64,000 nt of DNA from Pygmaiobacter massiliensis. Lineage in GTDB: Bacteria; Bacillota; Clostridia; Oscillospirales; Ruminococcaceae. The notes beneath the pieces were generated by a model. That model had not been told where the DNA came from, ran no database searches, and saw only the letters and a program-made list of their open reading frames with translations. Location: NCBI RefSeq assembly GCF_900199435.1, contig NZ_OAML01000003.1:1257166-1321165 (forward strand). The letters are read 5' to 3'. A program made the position numbers and the translations under genes. Below, one piece after another: positions 1 through 9,800 of this stretch (position 1 is the first letter of the stretch; every line of letters starts with the position of its first letter).

Positions 1-1
1 T

Positions 2-262
2 AAAATGGGCCTGACCTGCTTTGAGCCGGAGGGCGCCTTCTATGTCTTCCCATCTATCAAGGCAACCGGGCTTTCCAGTGCAGAATTCTGTGAACAGCTG
101 CTTTATGCTCAGAAAGTTGCAGTTGTGCCCGGTACAGCATTCGGCGATTCTGGCGAGGGCTTTGTTCGTATTTCCTACTCTTATTCCATTGAACATCTTT
201 CTGAGGCGCTCAAACGCATCAGCGCTTTTTTGGAAGAGCTCAAAAATAAAAGTAATTCTTAA
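2..262 (+). CDS. PLP-dependent aminotransferase, C-terminal fragment
   Basis: The gene is cut by the left window edge; only the last 86 or so residues are present, in a frame open from base 2. The fragment holds the usual C-terminal features of class I/II (fold type I) aminotransferases of the aspartate/aromatic type: the PEGAFYVFPSI strand, the VAVVPGTAFGDSGEGFVRISY stretch broken around residue 40-60, and the Arg of FVRISYS that binds the substrate alpha-carboxylate. It would act in the cytoplasm, transferring an amino group between an amino acid and a 2-oxoacid. The PLP-binding lysine lies outside the window, so substrate class cannot be given. An intrinsic terminator follows at 321-357, so it ends its own transcription unit. 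Confidence 0.85.
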   Translation, partial: KMGLTCFEPEGAFYVFPSIKATGLSSAEFCEQLLYAQKVAVVPGTAFGDSGEGFVRISYSYSIEHLSEALKRISAFLEELKNKSNS

Positions 263-320
263 AAGAACAAAACGGCGCATCTGCATTAAGCTATCATCTT
301 GCAGTGGACGCCGCCTATTT

Positions 321-357
321 CCGGCAAGGCTCAAAATGTTGGGCCTTGCCGGTTTTT
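321..357 (+). terminator. Rho-independent terminator of the aminotransferase gene
   Basis: A perfect 10-bp stem (CCGGCAAGGC / GCCTTGCCGG) with a 12-base loop is followed directly by TTTTT. It lies 60 bases after the aminotransferase stop and about 50 bases before the next gene, so it separates the two units. Confidence 0.9.
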
Positions 358-408
358 ACGGCATTGCGTAACGCCAATTACCAATGCTGAAAGGAGAGTA
401 CCTACAGT

Positions 409-1554
409 ATGAAGCAGGTTGTTTTAAAATCTGGACTTTCGTACGCCGATGCCGATGCGCTGGATGCCGCGGTAGAGGCTATTTTTGCTGCAAGCGAAAA
501 AGCAGCAGCCCTTGGGCCACACAGCCGCGTTTTGCTAAAACCGAACCTGCTGGCAAAACATGCCCCAGAAAAAGCGGTGACAACTCACCCCATGGTGGTG
601 GCAGCGGTGGCAGATGCCCTGCACCGGCGCGGCGTTGCCGATATTACGCTTGCGGATTCTTCCGGTGGCATTTACACCGAAAGTTCGATGCGGGCAATCT
701 ACAAAGCTTCTGGGCTGGCGGGCGTGTGCGAAGAAAAAAAACTGCGCCTTTGGGAGCAAACCACCAGCGGGCGAAAAGCTGCAAATGGATTGCGGTGCAA
801 AGAATTTAACCTGCTCACTCCGGTAATCGAAAGTGATTTTATCATCGACCTGTCGAAGGTGAAAACCCATGTGATGACCGGCATGACCTGTGCGGTCAAA
901 AATCTGTTTGGTTGTGTGCCGGGGCTACAAAAAGCGGAATTTCATATGCGCTTTCCCGACCGGGAGCAGTTTGGCGAAATGCTGGTAGATCTGTGTGAAA
1001 CAGTGGCCCCGGCGCTTACTATTGCAGATGGTATTGTAGCACTGGAAGGTGACGGCCCCGCGGGTGGCACACCCAAAGTAATGGGGATTCTCTTGGGTAG
1101 TGAAGACCCATATTTGCTGGACCTTGCAGTTGCAAAGCTGATTGGTATTACGCCGGAAAAAGTGCCTTATCTTGCCGCAGCTATGCGCCGCGGGCTTTGT
1201 GCAAAGCAATTTCCAGAAGAGGCGCTGGCATCGGGCAGCGACTCGCTGGTGCTAGCAGAGGGATTTTTACTGCCCTCCAGTTATGCGGATATTACGTTTG
1301 GCGACCAAGTGCCTACCGGGTTGCGCTGGGCGACCCCGATGGTGACACGGTTTGCGGCACCGCACCCTGTTATCCGCCGTGCAAAATGCATTGGCTGCGG
1401 CAAATGCGCCGAAATCTGCCCCGGGCGTACCATTGAGGTCAAAAACAAAAAAGCAAAAATTAAAAAAGACGACTGTATTCGCTGCTTTTGCTGCCACGAA
1501 ATGTGCCCGGTAAAGGCTATCGATGTAAAGAGTCTCCCGTTTTTTAAGCTCTGA
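409..1554 (+). CDS. DUF362 domain protein with C-terminal 2x[4Fe-4S] ferredoxin domain
   Basis: This 381-residue protein has an N-terminal DUF362 region (residues about 1-310) with the family's typical VLLKPNLL, THPMVV, DSSGG, LSKVKTHVMTG and CAVKNLFGCVPG motifs. It ends in a bacterial ferredoxin domain with two complete CxxCxxCxxxCP clusters: Cys327/330/333/337 and Cys356/359/362/366. DUF362 proteins are thought to be cytoplasmic iron-sulfur or redox proteins; no reaction is established that I can name. It is followed 22 bases later by ispE, an enzyme of the MEP isoprenoid pathway, whose IspG and IspH steps need reduced ferredoxin; a supply role is only inference from that proximity. A purine-rich AAAGGAGA lies 12 bases before the ATG, a longer spacing than usual but one seen at several genes here. 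Confidence 0.88.
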   Translation: MKQVVLKSGLSYADADALDAAVEAIFAASEKAAALGPHSRVLLKPNLLAKHAPEKAVTTHPMVVAAVADALHRRGVADITLADSSGGIYTESSMRAIYKASGLAGVCEEKKLRLWEQTTSGRKAANGLRCKEFNLLTPVIESDFIIDLSKVKTHVMTGMTCAVKNLFGCVPGLQKAEFHMRFPDREQFGEMLVDLCETVAPALTIADGIVALEGDGPAGGTPKVMGILLGSEDPYLLDLAVAKLIGITPEKVPYLAAAMRRGLCAKQFPEEALASGSDSLVLAEGFLLPSSYADITFGDQVPTGLRWATPMVTRFAAPHPVIRRAKCIGCGKCAEICPGRTIEVKNKKAKIKKDDCIRCFCCHEMCPVKAIDVKSLPFFKL

Positions 1555-1576
1555 TGAATCAGAAAGGAATGTTACC

Positions 1577-2443
1577 ATGAACAGCGTAATCGTTTCGGCA
1601 CCTGCAAAATTGAATTTGACGCTGGATATTACCGGCATCGAGCCGAATGGCTACCACACAATGGATATGCTGATGCAGGCAGTGAACCTCACCGAGCGGG
1701 TGACCCTGGCGCGCGCCGCAGACATCTGCGTTACGGCGACGGGTGCAAGGCTGCCCATGGGCCCCAGCAACACGGCCTATAAAGCGGCGGTTTTGTTTTT
1801 TCAAGAGACAGGGCTCCTTGCTGGCGTACATATCCATATCGAGAAAAAAGCGCCGATTCGCGCCGGCATGGCAGGCGGCAGCGCGGATGCAGCAGCTGTT
1901 CTGGTAGGGCTTAACACGCTTTACAGCGCAGAGCTTTCACTAGCGGAGCTTTGCACTCTGGGTGCTGCGGTTGGTGCGGATGTACCGTTTGCCATTTGTG
2001 GGGGCACTGCGCGTGTAGGTGGCTTTGGAGAGAAAATCACGCCGTTGCCTGCACTTATGGATTGCCGCTTTGTCGTGGTCATGCCGGGATACGGCATCTC
2101 TACCCCAGAAGCCTTTGCGAATTACGATCAGGTGGGCACAGATAAGCGTCCGAATAACGAAGCAGCCGTGGCGGCACTGACGGCGGGAGATTACGATGCC
2201 TTGATGCCATGCCTTGCAAACGTGTTGGAAAAAGCAAGTAACGGCCCGGATACGGAGGCCATTTGCAACGCCTTAACGCAAGCGGGCGCAGGTGCAGCAC
2301 TAATGACCGGCAGCGGGGCTGCGGTTTACGGGATTTTTAAAACCGAACAGGCAGCCCAGAGTGCGGCAAGCCAGCTGAAAAAGCGCTGGCAAAAGGTTTG
2401 GGTACTTGCCCCGCGTGCAGAAGGAACAAAAATTGAAAAATAA
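1577..2443 (+). CDS. ispE: 4-diphosphocytidyl-2-C-methyl-D-erythritol kinase
   Basis: This 288-residue GHMP-family kinase phosphorylates the 2-hydroxyl of CDP-methylerythritol with ATP, the fourth step of the MEP pathway to isopentenyl diphosphate. The N-terminal APAKLNLTLDI contains the substrate-binding Lys11. The glycine-rich ATP loop PIRAGMAGGSADAAAVL spans residues 93-109. VGADVPF holds the likely catalytic Asp135, and the C-terminal GHMP motif is MTGSGAAVYGIF. Length is normal for IspE. It sits 22 bases after the DUF362-ferredoxin gene, probably in one transcript, and the downstream spoIIR appears to have its own promoter. The start at the ATG with AGAAAGGA upstream fits the family. Confidence 0.95.
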   Translation: MNSVIVSAPAKLNLTLDITGIEPNGYHTMDMLMQAVNLTERVTLARAADICVTATGARLPMGPSNTAYKAAVLFFQETGLLAGVHIHIEKKAPIRAGMAGGSADAAAVLVGLNTLYSAELSLAELCTLGAAVGADVPFAICGGTARVGGFGEKITPLPALMDCRFVVVMPGYGISTPEAFANYDQVGTDKRPNNEAAVAALTAGDYDALMPCLANVLEKASNGPDTEAICNALTQAGAGAALMTGSGAAVYGIFKTEQAAQSAASQLKKRWQKVWVLAPRAEGTKIEK

Positions 2444-2446
2444 TTG

Positions 2447-2476
2447 GTATAAATTACCGAGTCCACGTCCATACTC
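2447..2476 (+). promoter_or_regulatory. Forespore-sigma-like promoter (SigF/SigG type) for spoIIR
   Basis: GTATA (2447-2451), an 18-base spacer and CATACTC (2470-2476) resemble the gMATR-N18-cATnMTA pattern recalled for Bacillus SigG and the related SigF promoters. The element lies 45 bases before the spoIIR start, in the only gap between ispE and spoIIR. In B. subtilis spoIIR is SigF-dependent. A very similar element precedes spoVT at 60775-60804 on the minus strand. Confidence 0.55.
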
Positions 2477-2520
2477 TCAGCACAAGGCTTAAAACAGCCA
2501 TAAAATGCAGAGAGAAGGAC

Positions 2521-3228
2521 GTGGATTCTTTTTTGAAAAAGCTAAAAATTGCTATCGCGGTGGGAACACTGCTTGCTATTGTACTTACTTCGAGTTTTTC
2601 CTCATTCGCCGCAGTTTGCGATGCCATCCGTGAAGATACTTTGCGGTTTCATGTGCTTGCCAATTCGGATTCAGAAGCGGACCAGGCGTTAAAGCTGAAA
2701 GTGCGCGATGCTGTGCTGAAAGTAACCGCAGCAGATTTTGAGAAAGCGAACACCAAGCAAGAGGCGGAAAAAGCAGCCGATGCGCAGCTGAATAAGATTC
2801 GCGCCGCTGCAGAAAAGACAATCCGCAGCGAAGGCTATGATTATTCCGTTAAAGTATATCGTACCCGTATGTATTTTGCGACAACCCGTTACCCGCGTGC
2901 AGCCGGTGGCAGCTATACGCTTCCGGCAGGCCAGTATGATGCAGTGCGCATTGAAATTGGTGCAGCAGCGGGGCACAACTGGTTCTGCGTATTGTTCCCG
3001 CAGCTTTGCCTGCCAGCAGCACAAAGCGATGCAACCGCTGATGCGCTGTACACGGACGAAGAAAAACAAGTGCTGGAAAGCGGCTATGAGGTGCGCTTTG
3101 CGCTAGTGGAGTGGCTCAGCAAAGGAGAAAAAAAGGACGCCGAGCCCGAGCCGACACCTACGCCGACCCCGACCGCAACACCGAAAGCCCAGTTAATGGA
3201 ACAGGCGCAAAACTCGAAAAAACGTTGA
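2521..3228 (+). CDS. spoIIR: Stage II sporulation protein R
   Basis: SpoIIR is made in the forespore and secreted to the intermembrane space, where it triggers SpoIIGA to process pro-SigE in the mother cell. The 235-residue product has a hydrophobic signal/anchor at about residues 8-31, then the family hallmark DTLRFHVLANSDSEADQALK, the KLKVRDAVL helix and the AGGSYTLPAG...YDAVRIEIG...HNWFCVLFPQLCLP core. The C-terminus adds a low-complexity PTPTPTPTATP linker and a charged tail. A GTG at 2521 is chosen, but AGAAGGA sits only 1 base upstream; an in-frame TTG at 2533 would have a 13-base spacing and shorten the protein by four residues. A strong terminator follows. Confidence 0.93.
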   Translation: MDSFLKKLKIAIAVGTLLAIVLTSSFSSFAAVCDAIREDTLRFHVLANSDSEADQALKLKVRDAVLKVTAADFEKANTKQEAEKAADAQLNKIRAAAEKTIRSEGYDYSVKVYRTRMYFATTRYPRAAGGSYTLPAGQYDAVRIEIGAAAGHNWFCVLFPQLCLPAAQSDATADALYTDEEKQVLESGYEVRFALVEWLSKGEKKDAEPEPTPTPTPTATPKAQLMEQAQNSKKR

Positions 3229-3257
3229 CCTTTTAAAACAGCCATACTACAATTAAA

Positions 3258-3305
3258 CCGACAGCTTTTGCAAAAGCAATGCAAAGGCTGTCGGCTTTTT
3301 CTTTT
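3258..3305 (+). terminator. Rho-independent terminator after spoIIR
   Basis: CCGACAGCTTTTGC pairs with GCAAAGGCTGTCGG (one G-U), followed by CTTTTTCTTTT. It is 30 bases after the spoIIR stop. Confidence 0.9.
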
Positions 3306-3590
3306 ACTTTAAAGTAAAAAAGACGAGAACGGACAAGCCGAGAAAAGAAATTGTATTTGGGCCGCGCCGAGTATTTACAGCCGATGCTTTTTGGCATTCG
3401 TTTACTTATTGATTTTTGCGCAGGCCACCAGCTGTGGCTGACAAGCAGCGCATTGAAAAGAACTTTTTGAAAAAAGATTGCCTGGTTTGTTTTGTATTGG
3501 GCGGCAGCCCATTAATAAGGCGCCATTTTGCCCAGAATACAGTAATCTGCTGCCGCAAAGCGAAACAGCGGCAAGAAAGGAAGACGCGAT
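3306..3590. other. Gap between spoIIR terminator and addB
   Basis: No credible gene was seen in these 285 bases. Short open frames lack ribosome binding sites and recognizable content. AddB must start from a promoter here, but no clear TTGACA/TATAAT pair is visible. GGCAAGAAAGGA lies just upstream of the addB ATG. Confidence 0.5.
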
Positions 3591-6500
3591 ATGCTTAATT
3601 TGTTGCTTGGCACCTCTGGCACCGGCAAAACTACCCGGTTGCTGGAGAGTATTGCCGCGCGCGCCAAAGAAGGAAAACGCAGCATTTATCTGGTGCCGGA
3701 GCAGTTTAGCCAGGCGGCAGAGCTGCTTTGCTACGAAACTTTAGGGGAGCGGCTTTCGCCTTATTGTACGCCGGCTTCGTTCCGTACTTTATCGGAGCGA
3801 ATTGAAAACCTTGCAGGCGGCGGGGCAGTGCCGACGCTGAGCGATGCGGGGCGCTGTGTTTTTGTGCGCCGCGCCATTGAGCAGCTTGGCGATGAGGTGA
3901 AATATTATCACCGTCACCGGCACAATGCGACTTTTCTGGCAAGCTGTGCAGAAGTAATACAGCGTTTTAAATCCGCCGGGGCAGATTGCGAAACCCTTTA
4001 TGATGCTACACGTGAGGAAGCAGGCGAGCGGCTTTCGGAGCTGGCCTTAATTTACAGTGCTTACGAAGGCGTGCTTGCTGGCAAAGCACTTGATCCCGAG
4101 GACAGAATCTCGCGCAGCGCAGCAAAGCTGACGGCAGGAATGGCAGAGCCGGTTGCCTTTTTTATTGATGATTTTGATGCTTTTACCGCGCCGGAATATG
4201 CCATGTTGCGCCGCATGATTGCTTTGTGCGATGGTGTGACGGTAGCGCTTTGCTGCGATGGGCTTGCTGACCACGAAAATGGTCTTGGAATGTTTAGCCC
4301 GGTGAAAGCGACCGCAGAGCGGCTGATTCGCTTTGCGAAAGCAGAGCAGGTGCCGGTGGCTACCCCGGTGGTTTTAACTGAAAATCTACGCACCCAGCGC
4401 AACGGCATCACGGCGATTGATGCATTGCTGTGTGGGCGAAAAATTACAGATGCAGCAGCCGATGGTGTGTGGTACACATCTGCGGCAGATCGCTATCAGG
4501 AGTGCCGCACCGTGGCGGCAAAAATATGCCAGCTAATTATGGACGGGGCGCGTTACAGCGAGATTGTTGTGATTTGCCGTGACCTTGAAACTTACGGCGA
4601 GATTTTAAAACAGGAACTTGGCGAAAGAAATATTCCCTGTTTTGCAGATACCAATACTACGGCGGAGTACACAGCTCCCTCTGCATTTTTGCGCGCTGCA
4701 CTGGGGCTTGCAAAGTCGGGGCTTTCTACTCGCAGCTTGCTTGCGCTAGTGAAAACGGATTTGTGTGGGCTTTCTATCGAGCAGGTAACTGCGCTGGAAA
4801 ACTACGCGTTTGTATGGCAGCCGGGCGCGGCAGATTGGCGAGAGTCATTTACTCTGAACCCTGCCGGTTTTGGAGAAATGCGGGAAGAGGACAAAGCGCA
4901 GCTTGCTCTGGCAGAAGCTGCGCGTGCCGCTATCGTACCAAAGGCAGAACGCTTTTTGGAAGTTACCCGCAGCACAACAGGGGCCGGGCTTGCCAAAAGT
5001 TTGTTTTTGCTGCTGGACACCTTTGGTGCCCCGGACCACTTGGCTGAGTTTGCGGCGCAGCTGCGCGATGCAGGGCGACTTGCTGCCGCCGAAGATGCAC
5101 TGCGCAGCTGGGATCTTGCCATGGACGCGCTGGACACGATGGCGCAGCTTTTGGGAGAAGATGCTGTTACCCCCGCAGAGTTTGACGAGCTGCTGCTGAT
5201 TTTGCTGCGAGGCAGTGAAGTGGGCAATGTGCCCCGCACGCTGGATACCGTAGCAATTACCAGTGCTGACCGTATGCGTTTAGCCGGGCCGAAGTACGCT
5301 TTTGTGGTGGGCCTTTGCGAGGGTGAATTCCCGCGCGGTATTGCGCAGGCAGGGCTGCTCACCCAAGGAGACCGAGACTTTTTAGCCTCCCACGGCATTG
5401 AAATGTCGGGTGGGTTTGAGGCGCGGGTATTGCTGGAAGAGATGTTCTTTTACCGTGCACTCACCAGTGCTTCGGATGGGTTGTGGCTGAGCGCGCCGGC
5501 ATTTGGTGGCGAGGCCAAGACGCTCTCCAGCGCTGCGGCCAAAATCGTAGAGCTGCTGGTGCCGCCGCAATTGGCACTGGCCGACGAGGCGTATTATACC
5601 AGTGTTCCGTCTGCGCTTGCCGGGTTTGCGGCAGGTTATGCGGATGATACAGTATTGACGGCCAGCCTTTCTGCTGCGCTGGAGCAAGAACCGGCCGCAT
5701 CTGAGCGCCTGGCAAAACTTGCAGCCGCAGCTATGCCGCGCCGGTTTGATGTGCAGGACACTGCTGCAATGCATCAGCTGTTGGGCGAACGACTGCACCT
5801 GTCGCCCTCAAAAGTAGAGCAGTTTTATAAATGTAGCTACGGCTACTTTTTGCAATATGTACTGCGGTTGCGTCCGCGCCGCCCGGCAGAGCTTTCACCG
5901 GTAGAAAGTGGCAGCTTTGTGCATGCCATTCTCGAAAAAGGCATTCAGTGCTGTGGTGGAACTTTTACGGAGCAGACAGACGAAGAGCTGGCGGCCTTGG
6001 TAAACCGGCTGGCAGACGAATATATTGCAGAGAATATTCCGCCTGCCGCGGCAAGCGGTATTCGCTTTGGCTACCTTGTCAGCCGCTTGAAAGCCAATGC
6101 TACCCGTCTGTTGATTTTCATCCGGGAAGAGCAGCGGCAAAGCAGCTTTCACCCGGAAGCATTCGAACTTGGGATTGGCCCGGGCGAAGAGATTGCCCCA
6201 CTGACCATGCAGACACCCGACGGACAGACAGTACTGGTTTCGGGCAAAGTGGACCGTGTAGACGTGTTGCACCGCGATGGGCATGCCTATGTGCGAGTTG
6301 TGGACTATAAGACCGGAAGTAAAGACTTTAGCTTGGATGAGGTCTATGCAGGGCTGAATTTGCAAATGTTGCTTTACCTGTTCAGCATCTGCAACACGTC
6401 AGATGGTCGTTTTGCAGGTGCCGTGCCTTCGGGTGTGCTGTACCTTTTGGCAGACCCGGCACCTGCGCTGATGGAGCGCGAAAAAGCTCGCGAATGGACA

Positions 6501-6869
6501 CCTACCTATAAAGTGGATGGCCTTGTAATCGAGGATGAGATGGTGCTGAATGCGATGGATAAGCAGGGAGGCGGTGTCTTTATTCCGGTTCGGCGCACGA
6601 GCACAGGCAAAATCAGTCCGCGCGCCAAAATTGCGGACCTCGCAAAGCTTGGAAGAGTGGAAAAACGAATTGAAGAGCTGATTGCTGAGATGGCGACCGG
6701 CTTATATGAGGGTGCGGTGGATGCTATGCCGCTGGTAAAAGGCCAAACACGCCCTTGCGAATATTGCGATTACCGAACCGTTTGCTGCCATGAGGACGGC
6801 AAGCGAGAGCGTGGCATTACCGTGAAAGCGAATATTTTTGACGAAGAGGAGGTGGGCGCGGATGCCTAA
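3591..6869 (+). CDS. addB: ATP-dependent helicase/nuclease subunit AddB
   Basis: AddB partners with AddA in the AddAB helicase-nuclease, which processes DNA double-strand ends for RecA loading and carries Chi recognition. The 1092-residue product starts with an intact Walker A, LGTSGTGKT (residues 6-14). The C-terminal RecB-family nuclease motif is VRVVDYKTG near residue 905, followed by LNLQMLLYLFS. The iron-sulfur cysteines expected of AddB are present: one in FYKCSYGYF near residue 747 and three in CEYCDYRTVC near residues 1054-1063. Length is a little under the roughly 1160 of B. subtilis AddB. The stop lies inside addA (8-base overlap), so the pair is translationally coupled. Confidence 0.95.
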   Translation: MLNLLLGTSGTGKTTRLLESIAARAKEGKRSIYLVPEQFSQAAELLCYETLGERLSPYCTPASFRTLSERIENLAGGGAVPTLSDAGRCVFVRRAIEQLGDEVKYYHRHRHNATFLASCAEVIQRFKSAGADCETLYDATREEAGERLSELALIYSAYEGVLAGKALDPEDRISRSAAKLTAGMAEPVAFFIDDFDAFTAPEYAMLRRMIALCDGVTVALCCDGLADHENGLGMFSPVKATAERLIRFAKAEQVPVATPVVLTENLRTQRNGITAIDALLCGRKITDAAADGVWYTSAADRYQECRTVAAKICQLIMDGARYSEIVVICRDLETYGEILKQELGERNIPCFADTNTTAEYTAPSAFLRAALGLAKSGLSTRSLLALVKTDLCGLSIEQVTALENYAFVWQPGAADWRESFTLNPAGFGEMREEDKAQLALAEAARAAIVPKAERFLEVTRSTTGAGLAKSLFLLLDTFGAPDHLAEFAAQLRDAGRLAAAEDALRSWDLAMDALDTMAQLLGEDAVTPAEFDELLLILLRGSEVGNVPRTLDTVAITSADRMRLAGPKYAFVVGLCEGEFPRGIAQAGLLTQGDRDFLASHGIEMSGGFEARVLLEEMFFYRALTSASDGLWLSAPAFGGEAKTLSSAAAKIVELLVPPQLALADEAYYTSVPSALAGFAAGYADDTVLTASLSAALEQEPAASERLAKLAAAAMPRRFDVQDTAAMHQLLGERLHLSPSKVEQFYKCSYGYFLQYVLRLRPRRPAELSPVESGSFVHAILEKGIQCCGGTFTEQTDEELAALVNRLADEYIAENIPPAAASGIRFGYLVSRLKANATRLLIFIREEQRQSSFHPEAFELGIGPGEEIAPLTMQTPDGQTVLVSGKVDRVDVLHRDGHAYVRVVDYKTGSKDFSLDEVYAGLNLQMLLYLFSICNTSDGRFAGAVPSGVLYLLADPAPALMEREKAREWTPTYKVDGLVIEDEMVLNAMDKQGGGVFIPVRRTSTGKISPRAKIADLAKLGRVEKRIEELIAEMATGLYEGAVDAMPLVKGQTRPCEYCDYRTVCCHEDGKRERGITVKANIFDEEEVGADA

Positions 6870-9800
6870 ATGGACAACACAGCAGCAAGCAGCAATCGAA
6901 GACGAAGGCGGTACGCTCCTGCTTTCTGCTTCGGCAGGCAGCGGCAAAACGGCTGTATTGGTGGAACGCGCCTTTCGGCTGATTTCTGCCGAAAATCCTA
7001 CCAGCGCAGACCGCCTGCTGATTTTGACCTTCTCCAATGCTGCGGCCGCTGAGCTGCGCAGCCGTATTGCGCAGCGACTTGACCACGCGCTGGAGCAAGA
7101 CCCCGGCAGCATGCATCTGCGCCGCCAAAAAATGCTGCTGCAGCGTGCACAGATTTCTACCGTCAGCGCATTTTGCATGCAGCTTTTGCGCGAGCAGTTC
7201 AGCCGGCTGCCCATTCCGCCGGATTTTCGCGTGGCCGATGAATCAATCCGCTACGAACTTTCGCAGGCAACGCTTGCGGCTGTGCTGGAAGCGAGCTATG
7301 AATCACCAGCGTTTCGGGAGTTTGCCTCAGTGTTTGGCAAAGCACGCAATGACCGCGCTGCCGGTGATGCTGTTTTAGGATTGTATGAACATCTGCGGGC
7401 GCTGCCGTTTTTTGAAACTTCACTTTCGTCCATGTGTGCGCTTTTCCACGGTGAACAAGCCATCGAAGAATCCCTCTGGGGCAAAGAGCTGCTCAAAGGC
7501 GCGGGAGAAGTTGCCAGCGAGGGCATTGCGGTTTGCAATGCGGCACTGGATATTATCCGGGAAACGCCGGAGCTTGCCGGCTATGCCGACGCCCTGTTGA
7601 TTGATCGTGACTGCTTTTTGCGGTTGCAGGAGCTGCTTGAACAAAAACGCTGGGACGACGCACGCATTGCAGCCGGGTATCAACCGGTTAAGCTGAAGTC
7701 GGTGCGCGGGTTTGACGGCACCGAAAAAGAAACAGTTCAAGCGCTGCGCAAACAGGCGAAAGAACTGCTGGGAGATATTTTATCGGATTATCTTGTTTGC
7801 TCGGCAGAGCAGTTCGAGGAAGATCGCGCTGCCCTTGCGCCGATGGTGGATGCTCTTGCCGATGCGGTACGGATGTATAGTGACCGCTTTTTTGAAGCAA
7901 AAGTATCTGAAAAAGTGCTTGAGTTTTCCGATTTTGAGCATCTGACGTTGCAGCTTCTTGTTGATGAAAATGGTAAAAAAACACCGCTGGCCAAAGAAAT
8001 CAGCGCGCGCTATGATGTGGTGATGGTAGACGAATATCAAGATACCAATGCGTTGCAGGATATGCTGTACCGCATGCTGGCAAATGAGGACGAGAGCAAC
8101 CTGTTTCTTGTAGGCGACGTAAAACAGAGCATCTACCGGTTTCGCAAGGCGATGCCAGAGCTGTTTATTGATAAAAAAGAGCGGTTTGCCCCTTATGATG
8201 GCAAAAGCCATCCGGCAAGCTTGATTTTGCCCCACAATTTCCGTTCCACCGAAGCAGTGGTAAGCGGTATTAATGATTTGTTCTGTGCGCTAATGTGCCG
8301 CGAGGTTGGTGAGATTACTTACGACGGGGCAGAGAAACTGATTGCCGGAGCAGGCGAAAGCCCAGCGCCCGGCGGGGTAGAAATTGATCTGATTAATATT
8401 TCCGAAAACAAAGAGCTTGGCGAAGCCGAAGCGGTTGCACAGCGTATTCGCAGTATGGTGCGCGAAGGTTTTCTTGTGCGCGAAAAAGATGGCACACTTC
8501 GCCCTTGCAATTATGGGGATTTTTGTGTTTTGATGCGCAGCCCGGCAGGCAGCGGTGAACTGTATCTTACAGCGCTGGAGGCACATGGCGTGCCAGCTAC
8601 GGCTGACCTTGATACTGCGATGCTTACCGAACCTGCGGTACAGCCGGTAATTGCGGCATTGAGGGTGCTGGATAACCCCGCGCAGGATGTACCGCTTGCT
8701 GCGGTGATGACCTCGCCGATGTTTGCTTTTTCAGGCGCAGAGCTTGCGGCACTAAGGGCCAAAACCCCCCGGGGCGGCCTTTGGATGGCGCTTCGGGCAG
8801 ACGATACCGAAAAAACACAGCGATTTATTTCTACCATTTTGACCTTGCGCAGGGAAGGCGGTTTGCTGCCGGTTGCGGCGCTGACTAACCGCCTGCTGGA
8901 AGAAACCGGTTATCTGCTTTGCACACAGGTGGCAGACGCTGCCGATGTTGCCGCAGGTGCCGCAAGACTTGGGGCTTTGCGCAGCTTTCTTGCGTTTGCA
9001 GGGGAATATGATGCGAGCAGCGGCGCGGGCCTGGCGGGCTTTCTGCGCCGTATCGATAGCAGCCTTGCTTCCGGCCGCAGCGTTTCGACCCAAGGTGCTG
9101 CTGCGCCGCAGGGCATGGTGCAGATTATGAGTATTCATCGCTCGAAAGGCCTTGAGTTTCCGGTTTGCATCTTAGCAGACACTGCGCACGGCTTTAACCG
9201 ACAAGATCTGAATGTGGCGCCGGTGCTGCGCCATACGGCACTTGGCATTGGCATGACACTGCGCACCGAAAGTGGCGCACGATACCCAACCGTACCGCAA
9301 AAAGCACTGCGCAGTGCGTTGGAGCGGGAACAGATGTCGGAAGAGATGCGGGTGCTTTATGTGGCACTGACCCGCGCAAAAGACCTTGCAATTATCACCT
9401 GCGGTGCGTCGGACCCGGAAAAGGTGCTTGGCAAACTGGCGATTCAGCTGGCGGGCGCGGGCGGCATTACCCCATGGATGTTGCGCACGGCAAAAAGCTT
9501 TTCCGAATGGATTTTAGCCGCCGCGCTGCTGCATCCCGATGGGGCAGAATTCCGCGCAGCCGCAAGTGCCGCTACATTGCCGCTGCAAGTTGCCGAAGGC
9601 AAACTTTCGGCGCGCATTCTCGCGGCACCGCTGCACGAAGAGTGCGAGCAAAAAGCACAGCTTCTTCGCACGGCCGAGCCGGACGAATCGCTTGTAATGC
9701 GGTTGCGCAAAGCCTTCCATTGGCATTATCCGCGCGCAGAATTGCTTGAGCTTCCTGCAAAAGTTTCGGTTTCCGCGCTTACCCATCGCATCGGCGAAGC

